Made by a program: the position numbers and the translations under genes
Assembly (NCBI RefSeq): GCF_009909205.1
Contig: NZ_JAAAPN010000007.1
Span: 62,001 to 126,000 of the forward strand
DNA from: Aquabacterium fontiphilum
GTDB lineage: Bacteria > Pseudomonadota > Gammaproteobacteria > Burkholderiales > Burkholderiaceae_C
DNA: 64,000 nt
Direction of reading: 5' to 3'
Notes under the pieces: model-generated
What the model was told of the DNA's origin: nothing
The model's input: the letters and a program-made list of their open reading frames with translations, nothing else
Database searches by the model: none
Part shown: positions 38,184 through 43,780 of the stretch, one piece after another
How the letters are laid out: each line of letters starts with the position of its first letter
Position numbering within the stretch: position 1 is the first letter of the stretch

Positions 38184-38621
38184 TCACTGTGCGTCGGCTG
38201 TTAACGCCCGACGGATGCGTTTAGCGAACACTGCGTTATGTACAAAGAAAGTTGCTATGAGAAGGTAGCCAAAAAATGCCGGTAGCACTGCATCTGGACG
38301 ACTATATTGCAGATCCATGTACAACACACCCGCAAAGAATGTGATCAGCAACAGTATCCATAAATTTAAATCGACGTGCGGTGCGTGTATTTTTCCGGTC
38401 TCATGTATTCGTATCCCCAGGACTTTTTGCCAATCGTTTTCTCGATCCAAAACAGCGGTGATTGTTTGGCCGGAAATCAATTCGGGATTTCCCTTCACCG
38501 AAATCGAGAAATATTTCTCCCCATCCGATTCAAAACTAAACCAGGTCTCTCGAGTGTTTTCTGAGAAGTTTTTTGGCTGAACATCGAATACGCGGTCCAT
38601 GCGAATAGTGACGGTTTGCAT
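38184..38621 (-). CDS. Cassette 6: protein with two C-terminal membrane helices, unknown function
   Basis: The 145-residue protein has a soluble N-terminal half of alternating strands (TVTIRMDRVFDV through LDRENDWQKVLG) and two hydrophobic helices (about 87-105 and 113-131). The soluble part resembles small beta-rich domains found next to membrane anchors, but I recognise no family. ATG at 38621; the frame upstream to 38717 is translated attC. About 77 bases separate its stop from attC. Confidence 0.65.
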   Translation of the reverse strand: MQTVTIRMDRVFDVQPKNFSENTRETWFSFESDGEKYFSISVKGNPELISGQTITAVLDRENDWQKVLGIRIHETGKIHAPHVDLNLWILLLITFFAGVLYMDLQYSRPDAVLPAFFGYLLIATFFVHNAVFAKRIRRALTADAQ

Positions 38622-38639
38622 AGGTCGATTTATTGAGTG

Positions 38640-38755
38640 GCCTAACTTCTGGTTAACCGGCGCCGGAGCGCGAAGCGCGCAGGGCACCAACAGAGGCCAT
38701 GAAAATGCCGAAGGCATGGCCTCTGTTGGCGTCCGCGTTCAACCTACAGTTAGAC
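38640..38755 (-). repeat. attC of cassette 5
   Basis: A 116-base site with ends GCCTAAC (38640-38646) and GTTAGAC (38749-38755), inner boxes ACCGGCGCCGG and GGCGTCCGCGTT, centre pairing AACAGAGGCCATG with CATGGCCTCTGTT. The stop codon of the HNH gene lies in its first core. Confidence 0.94.
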
Positions 38756-39628
38756 ATTTTTCGCCTCAAGCGGCTGTTTTGCAGATATTTTAATGTTAGG
38801 CGATACTATTTCGACCAGAACTCGCCGAAATGACATTTTTACTAACCCATGATCTGGATTTAGATATATAACTTGACCCAAATCGAAATCACCTTCATGC
38901 GGCAACTCATCTGTAAATGCTGGCGCGTTCAGCATGCCAACATACCTTCCCAGAACCCCAACAAAAACCGCCAATCTGTTCTTGCTTGGAACTAAGCCTA
39001 CAACTGAATAGGGCGACGCCAGTTCGCATATTTTTCGAAATATTTGAACTTGAGGTTGGTTTTCCGATTGCAGATCGGTGTCAACTAATGTCTCGAAATT
39101 TTTTAATGTATCCCTCAATTCTTTGAGAGATCTGTTCATCAGCATTCGCAATTCATCATGCTTTACGTGGTGTTGAAATTTTTCTCCGTAAACAAATTGC
39201 CCTGCTGATAGCGCAACTTTTGCACAGAACCTAATACATAAATGGATGTCAACTTCAACTGAGAACGTTATGTTCTCGGGAAGTTGATTATTGAATGCCG
39301 TCTTTGATATTGGATCCCAAGCTTTTAGGCCTCCGTGCTGATCCAAACTAATCCGTAACGGGCGATTGCTACTCATTCCCCGAGCATTCTTTGTTACAAA
39401 AACTGGTTTTTTGCCGCTATGTCCTTTTGTCGCGTGCTTGTTTCGGCGATTGAGAATGAAAAAGTCATTTGCCATTGCGCCATCTATTTTGCTTCCAACA
39501 GCAGAGTTGAAAGCTCTGTCAACTGGGATGACAAAGGCGTTCAGACCTCCCAAAGCCAAAGGAATGATGTGCTCAGGAGAGCACTGATCCTGCCTTAGGA
39601 GCGAATTTGTATAGGGGCAGTACGGCAT
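38750..39628 (-). CDS. Cassette 5: HNH endonuclease-like protein
   Basis: The 292-residue protein begins with a short Cys-containing motif (PYCPYTNS) and then CSPEHIIPLALGG, the first part of an HNH nuclease fold, with a likely second-site Asn in DRAFNSAVG. The remaining 220 residues show no motif I know and may give specificity. The gene is clearly AT-rich. Its stop TAA is provided by the attC core (GTC-TAA-C). Possible role in cutting invading DNA; not shown by the sequence. Confidence 0.75.
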   Translation of the reverse strand: MPYCPYTNSLLRQDQCSPEHIIPLALGGLNAFVIPVDRAFNSAVGSKIDGAMANDFFILNRRNKHATKGHSGKKPVFVTKNARGMSSNRPLRISLDQHGGLKAWDPISKTAFNNQLPENITFSVEVDIHLCIRFCAKVALSAGQFVYGEKFQHHVKHDELRMLMNRSLKELRDTLKNFETLVDTDLQSENQPQVQIFRKICELASPYSVVGLVPSKNRLAVFVGVLGRYVGMLNAPAFTDELPHEGDFDLGQVIYLNPDHGLVKMSFRRVLVEIVSPNIKISAKQPLEAKNV

Positions 39629-39643
39629 TGACGCTCTTGAAAT

Positions 39644-39728
39644 GTCTAACGCCCAAGTTCAGGGGCGCCCATAAGGCATGGCCGGAGCGATGCGACGTGT
39701 GAGCGTCCCCTGCAACGCCCAGTTAGGC
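39644..39728 (-). repeat. attC of cassette 4, intermediate length
   Basis: An 85-base site with ends GTCTAAC (39644-39650) and GTTAGGC (39722-39728). Inner boxes are less standard: AGTTCAGGGGCGCC on the left and GAGCGTCCCCTGCAAC on the right, which pair over GGGGCGC/GCGTCCCC. Confidence 0.88.
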
Positions 39729-39925
39729 CAAGGTGCAAGTAGCAGGGCCTTTGCGCGGCCAGCGAGCCCACACACGAGGCGCCAGCCTGGTGTGTGCGAT
39801 CAGCTGCAGTGGCAGCTTCCGAGATGAACCGTGCCATCACGCCTCCCTTTGCGTATGGCGTCAGCCACGCGCTGACGAATGCCTCAATCTAACGTACGTT
39901 TAACCCGTGCGGCGAGGGCGGCAGG

Positions 39926-40351
39926 TCACTTTGAGCGACGCACCGCTTGCCAAACTTGAAAGGCGATGATGAGTGGCCCACCGATCACGATGATGGCCCA
40001 TGTTGGTACATAAAATCCGCGCCTACTTTCGTAGGCCACGCTCGGAGTCGCAAGCGTGTGGACGTCTGGGTTCTTGGGGTCGACGTGTACCGTCACCTTT
40101 GCTCCAACGCTAACGTCGGTGCAGTGCTTTGGGGCGTTGGGCTCATTGGTGCCAATGTGTCGCTTGCCGTTGAAGTAGAACTCGTACCAATACTGTCCGT
40201 GGTTATTGCAGTTCAACGAGTAGACCGTACCCTCGATAGGAACGCTTCGCTCCGCCAACGCTTGGAACTCCGATGCGTTGTTGTAGCAACCGGCGAGAGC
40301 TGTGGCCATGAGAACCATGGCGGTAGTGTGCATACGAATAAGGGCGGGCAT
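39926..40351 (-). CDS. Cassette 4: small lipoprotein with C-terminal membrane helix
   Basis: The 141-residue product has a signal peptide ending in a lipobox (ATALAGC), a soluble strand-rich domain with several Cys and His residues (SLNCNNHGQYWYEFYFNGK), and a C-terminal hydrophobic helix (WAIIVIGGPLIIAFQVW). The overall layout recalls DUF3592-like proteins, at low confidence. An internal ATG at 40333 would give a shorter signal peptide. About 197 bases without a gene separate its stop from attC. Confidence 0.66.
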   Translation of the reverse strand: MPALIRMHTTAMVLMATALAGCYNNASEFQALAERSVPIEGTVYSLNCNNHGQYWYEFYFNGKRHIGTNEPNAPKHCTDVSVGAKVTVHVDPKNPDVHTLATPSVAYESRRGFYVPTWAIIVIGGPLIIAFQVWQAVRRSK

Positions 40352-40369
40352 GCAATGAGCGGTCTTTGG

Positions 40370-40489
40370 GCCTAACGCCCAAGGTAAGCGGCGCCGGAAG
40401 GAGCGCAGCGAGTGGAGGGTACCATCAAAGCCCATGAAAATGGCGAAGCCATGGGCTTTGTTGGCGTCCGCTTGACCGATCAGTTAGGC
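40370..40489 (-). repeat. attC of cassette 3
   Basis: A 120-base site with ends GCCTAAC (40370-40376) and GTTAGGC (40483-40489), nearly identical to the site at 33335-33454. The preceding caspase-like gene reads through the first core and stops just inside the site (TGA at 40480-40482). Confidence 0.94.
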
Positions 40490-41991
40490 GCTGGATTTGG
40501 CGGGGCATTCGCAACCAATGCAGTTTCAGCGTTTGCTTCAGTCTGAGTGGCTAATGATTCCAGGTACTTTCGGATGTCTAGTTCACCGTTCCGGGCCGCT
40601 TCTCGCCACACGATGTCTGGATCAGCAACCACGCTGCGCCACGGATAGCTCTGATATTTCCACTGAACCTCGGAAAGTTCAGGTGCTTTTGCATTCCACC
40701 CTTTTTGAGTAAGGCGTACGGTTGCTGAAAGCACCATTACATCGGTAAGGGAGTGCACGAGCCCAATATATATGTTGAATGCCGGAAGGGAGGGATGCTG
40801 GGAAACCAGTGAGAGTTCGGCCACCTCCATGGGCAATGACTCAGTAACTTCAAGTGTGCTGGGTCGATAACGAGTTTCAACAATGTATTCGTCATCATTC
40901 TCTTTCGTTACTATCCATTTCCTCCCTAGGCCACCACTTAAGATTGAGCCAATCGGATCTTTGGGGACGCGAACTTTGTATGCTTCTTGGCTGACTTTGG
41001 CAAAGTACCTCTTGGGCCAGCCCTGCTCGTCAGCAAAGGTTGCGACGGCTTTTGATTTTGGAATTTGCGCAAGTTTGCCATCTATCTTTGCGGAGAGAGA
41101 GTAAAAGCGGCTTACGATTGAGTCAGATATTTTTGCGTTAATGATGCTCGTTTTGGTTGACTCGATTGCTTGCAAAACCTGTTCGTGGGGCACAAACTGG
41201 CTATCGCGGTGCCTAACTTCTATCTCTATCTGATTGGCGATGGTGAGTTCTGGCTTTTCAGCAGTCGTCGACTTGGTTCGTGCGTCGTGCAGAGACCTTA
41301 TATCTTCACCGACATGGCAAAAGACTTCCAATCCGCTGCCTTGGTTGACAAAAAATGGTGTTTGATCGCTGGAGGTTACGAAGGCATCTGCGAGTGCTGC
41401 TTGTATGTCCCGATAAAGGATGGCCCCTTCCCTCTTCGATAGTGCCGCCTCTATCCATTTGGATGTAAAGAAACTTTCTGTGGCAGAGGCATAGGAGGAT
41501 TGATCCTGTCGGCTTGATGCCATACAGATAAATGACTTCAGTTGACTGCGGCCGAGTGCTTTTTCAAATCCCGCGTTTGCATCCTTAATGTAAGGTGAGC
41601 CTGATTGGCATGCATCAATAATTTTGACGGCCACATTAGGCTTTACGCTTCGCAAGAGGTCGTCGAGCTCTGCGTTACTTATAGATGTTGTAGCGGGTCG
41701 AGCGGAGTCAAAGTCACTGCAGCATAGCAATGCATCATTCTGGAATAGGCCGTGGCCAGAGAAGTAAATGAAGGCCTCTTCGATGTCCTCTCTGTCTTGG
41801 TATTTTGCAAAGAAACTTCTCAGCGAGTCTTTGACTTGGCTTGCGGTTGTTTGGTCTGTGATAATTTGAATATCGTCATATTTCCTGGTTGCGGACAGCA
41901 GTGTTCGCATGTTCTCTGCATCTAGCTTGCAGGCGGGTAATGGAATTTCTGATAGGTAGTTTGATATTCCAATCAGGATTGCGATATTCAA
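40480..41991 (-). CDS. Cassette 3: caspase-like (peptidase C14) protein
   Basis: The 503-residue protein has an N-terminal caspase fold (about 1-230). The catalytic His is His80 in YFSGHG and the Cys is Cys128 in IIDACQSG. The C-terminal 270 residues are unassigned and could be a sensor or a target-binding part. It begins with TTG, supported by AGGAG six bases upstream (41998-42002), one of the best ribosome-binding sites in the array. Bacterial caspase-like proteases often trigger cell death upon infection. No partner gene (gasdermin, Avs, CRISPR) lies beside it. Confidence 0.85.
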   Translation of the reverse strand: MNIAILIGISNYLSEIPLPACKLDAENMRTLLSATRKYDDIQIITDQTTASQVKDSLRSFFAKYQDREDIEEAFIYFSGHGLFQNDALLCCSDFDSARPATTSISNAELDDLLRSVKPNVAVKIIDACQSGSPYIKDANAGFEKALGRSQLKSFICMASSRQDQSSYASATESFFTSKWIEAALSKREGAILYRDIQAALADAFVTSSDQTPFFVNQGSGLEVFCHVGEDIRSLHDARTKSTTAEKPELTIANQIEIEVRHRDSQFVPHEQVLQAIESTKTSIINAKISDSIVSRFYSLSAKIDGKLAQIPKSKAVATFADEQGWPKRYFAKVSQEAYKVRVPKDPIGSILSGGLGRKWIVTKENDDEYIVETRYRPSTLEVTESLPMEVAELSLVSQHPSLPAFNIYIGLVHSLTDVMVLSATVRLTQKGWNAKAPELSEVQWKYQSYPWRSVVADPDIVWREAARNGELDIRKYLESLATQTEANAETALVANAPPNPAPN

Positions 41992-41997
41992 GTTAAT

Positions 41998-42002
41998 CTC
42001 CT
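41998..42002 (-). promoter_or_regulatory. Ribosome-binding site that fixes a TTG start
   Basis: AGGAG on the minus strand lies six bases before the TTG at 41991. There is no ATG at the conserved N-terminus of the caspase-like protein, so this site decides the start. Confidence 0.85.
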
Positions 42003-42044
42003 GTGTGATGAAGATATTTTGCTGTGCTCAAAACTACTGCCGGT

Positions 42045-42161
42045 GCCTAACGCCTTAGTTAACTGGCGCCGGATCCCGCAGGGCGGAGGGCACCGTCATG
42101 GGCCATGAAAATGCCGAAGGCATGGCCCATGACGGCGTCCACGTTGAACGCCCAGTTAGGC
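42045..42161 (-). repeat. attC of cassette 2
   Basis: A 117-base site with ends GCCTAAC (42045-42051) and GTTAGGC (42155-42161), inner boxes TTAACTGGCGCCGG and GGCGTCCACGTTGAA, centre pairing GTCATGGGCCATG with CATGGCCCATGAC. Confidence 0.94.
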
Positions 42162-42235
42162 AGGGGGGCAGGGGCACGGCTTTCATAGTGGCTAGCTTGG
42201 GTGTTGGGGGTCGCACTTGACGTGTGAAGTCCGCA
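42162..42235 (-). repeat. Conserved attC-flanking hairpin, copy D
   Basis: The most diverged copy. Plus-strand TTTCA (42181-42185) pairs with TGAA (42225-42228), and AGTGGC with GCACT across a bulge; the loop keeps GGGTGTTGG. It sits directly between the stop codon of cassette 2 (42236) and its attC. Confidence 0.55.
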
Positions 42236-42673
42236 TCACGGTGTGGACCCTCCTCTGCTGCGAGGGGCAAGTCGCCGCCGAAACTTAAGCAGCTCTTGTA
42301 CGCGAACATCCTTCCACAGCCATACGCCTTCTGACCAAAAAATGGGAAGACTTAGGAGAAAGGCGAAAAGCCGGTTGACACCTGGCTGTGTGCTGAATGG
42401 ACTAAGTACAAGCAGTACAAGTCCGACAGCGACGAACATGATGAAGACAAAGAAGGCAGCTTGGGCAGAGAGCATCTCCCTCTGAATAAGCAGATCGTCA
42501 CGCCGAAGTTCGCGGACTCGTCGAAGCGACTTGGCCCGGGAGCCTCGGAACAACCGGCGGACTATAGGCGAGAGGTATCTCCAAACTCGCGGGACGAGCA
42601 TGATCAATAGCGCTGGAACGAAGGCGGTAAACCACCACGCAGGATCGCGCAGATTGTTAAGAATGCTTTCCAT
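42236..42673 (-). CDS. Cassette 2: membrane protein of unknown function
   Basis: The 145-residue protein has three hydrophobic segments (about 15-30, 70-90 and 98-112) separated by a strongly basic stretch (RRLFRGSRAKSLRRVRELRR, about 38-57), and a basic C-terminus. No family recognised. ATG at 42673 (MESILNN) is used; the upstream part of the frame is attC sequence. Confidence 0.66.
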   Translation of the reverse strand: MESILNNLRDPAWWFTAFVPALLIMLVPRVWRYLSPIVRRLFRGSRAKSLRRVRELRRDDLLIQREMLSAQAAFFVFIMFVAVGLVLLVLSPFSTQPGVNRLFAFLLSLPIFWSEGVWLWKDVRVQELLKFRRRLAPRSRGGSTP

Positions 42674-42700
42674 TCTTGTTTGTTGACGAGTTGTAGGAGG

Positions 42701-42732
42701 GCCTAACGAACTAGGTAACTGGCGCCGGAGGG
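42701..42732 (-). repeat. Isolated attC half-site
   Basis: GCCTAAC (42701-42707) is followed by AGGTAACTGGCGCCGGAG and then breaks off directly into the next, complete attC. It is the crossover-side half of a site whose other half is missing. Confidence 0.85.
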
Positions 42733-42850
42733 GCCTAACTACCAAGGTAACCGGCGCCGGAGCCCGCCAGGGCGGAGGGCACAAGCAAGGGCCATGAAAA
42801 TGCCGCAGGCATGGCCCTTGGTTGCGTCCGCGTTGACCTGACAGTTAGGC
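42733..42850 (-). repeat. attC of cassette 1
   Basis: A 118-base site with ends GCCTAAC (42733-42739) and GTTAGGC (42844-42850), two mismatches from the site at 36819-36936. It abuts the isolated half-site at 42701-42732. Confidence 0.94.
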
Positions 42851-42927
42851 TGGGGCGCGGAGTGGAAGGTTTTGATAGTACGACGGCCTGCATTTTTGGT
42901 GTTGTACTTTACGTGTCAATCCACGCT
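42851..42927 (-). repeat. Conserved attC-flanking hairpin, copy E
   Basis: Plus-strand GCGCGGA (42855-42861) pairs with TCCACGC (42920-42926) with one mismatch, TTGA (42872-42875) with TCAA (42916-42919), and AGTACGAC (42877-42884) with GTTGTACT (42901-42908) through one G-T pair. The right edge overlaps the last codons of the cassette 1 gene. Confidence 0.7.
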
Positions 42928-43440
42928 GGTGATAGATGCATCACGCATTGGGTGCGTAGTTTCTTGTGTTTCCTGCCTGGGAGGCAATTCATTTACAAAC
43001 CATTCATAGTACTTGCGCATGACAGGGTAGAAGATTTCTCGAGAGTCAACTCCGTCGATGCGGTAGTAGACCTGCCCCAGCGAATCTGTGCAGGGGCTGT
43101 CACATGTCATGCCTCTCGTCACAGATGTGCTGCCACCGCGCTTGACGTTGTGGTGCTTACTTCGATTGCATAAAGACTTAATGGTGCGAAACTCTTCCAA
43201 TGCACCGATGTCAAAGTAAAGTTGCTCTTGAGGCAAAAGCGCGGCACCAGTAGCTCGCTTTTTCTCCATCGCTTCATGGCTGCTCCCTGCAATCCATTCG
43301 CGTAAATGATTCAAGGAAAAGAGCAGAAACAAAAGCACCCGACTGGTTGGTTCATGATCATATTCGACGATGGCCTTCTGAACTTCCTTGAAGAGATCCA
43401 GCGGACTTTCAAGCTCAAATAAATCAATAGAGTTGTTCAT
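42916..43440 (-). CDS. Cassette 1: predicted helical protein of unknown function
   Basis: The 174-residue protein is helical, with a segment EFRTIKSLCNRSKHHNVK that resembles the Asn/Arg...His signature of HEPN-like proteins; this is a weak hint only. ATG at 43440 (MNNSIDLF) is chosen; the frame reaches back to 43509 across the array boundary. It is the first cassette in reading order. Its 3' end overlaps the conserved hairpin by 12 bases. Confidence 0.65.
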   Translation of the reverse strand: MNNSIDLFELESPLDLFKEVQKAIVEYDHEPTSRVLLFLLFSLNHLREWIAGSSHEAMEKKRATGAALLPQEQLYFDIGALEEFRTIKSLCNRSKHHNVKRGGSTSVTRGMTCDSPCTDSLGQVYYRIDGVDSREIFYPVMRKYYEWFVNELPPRQETQETTHPMRDASITSVD

Positions 43441-43464
43441 TTGGTCGGCAAGACAGGGTGAATG

Positions 43465-43518
43465 GCCTAACTGGATATAGACCGCAAAAGCGACGATTTT
43501 TGCCGCCAAAAGTGACGG
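43465..43518 (-). other. Right boundary core site with direct repeats, possible attI relic
   Basis: A single core GTTAGGC (minus strand, 43471-43465) opens the first cassette; no attC lies outside it. Beyond it are two imperfect direct repeats, CCGCAAAAGCGACGA (43482-43496) and CCGCCAAAAGTGACGG (43503-43518). Integron attI sites also carry integrase-binding repeats outside their core. No integrase gene follows, so the assignment is inference. Confidence 0.45.
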
Positions 43519-43780
43519 ATAACCTGTGAGGCAGGGGCCGGCGTGACGGCTAACCTGGACAGGCCGTTCCGTCGTAAGTGCTTGACCCGCAAGCAGTAAT
43601 GGGCATTTGGCTCCATGTCCCTCCCAGGATATGTGGCGTCGTGTTCTGCGTGATGAACAGTCTACACGTGTGACTGTGCTGCACGGGGCGCTTTCCGCGC
43701 CTTGCCGCGTGGGCGCGCATGCGCAGGAGCGGCCTGCCCACAGGCCGGTCCCAATGGGCGGGAGATTTCGCGAACCGCCG
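43519..43780 (-). other. Non-coding stretch between array and mfd
   Basis: I see no supported gene. A hairpin GGCCTG-CCCA-CAGGCC (43727-43742 region) lies shortly after the mfd stop codon and may be a terminator without a good T-run. Translation in all frames gives no integrase or transposase remnant that I recognise. Confidence 0.5.

Larger units (their letters stand above)
32069..43471 (-). mobile_element. Integrase-less integron cassette array (CALIN-type)
   Basis: Twelve gene cassettes all face the minus strand. Each gene is followed, in its own direction, by an attC site bounded by GYCTAAC and GTTAGRC with inner boxes CGGACGC and GGCGCCG. Read on the minus strand, the sites have the standard order: GCCTAAC first, GTTAGGC last. 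Eleven sites are complete, one is truncated at the left end, and one extra half-site lies at 42701-42732. The genes are AT-richer than their surroundings. No tyrosine recombinase, transposase or tRNA is found in or beside the array. Core genes tfoX-like and mfd flank it. Confidence 0.93.

Noticed and set aside
32069-43471. The repeated 117-120-base sequences considered as a CRISPR array or insertion-sequence ends
   Set aside because: Repeats are spaced by whole genes, vary in the centre, and have attC core and inner boxes; no cas or transposase gene is present.
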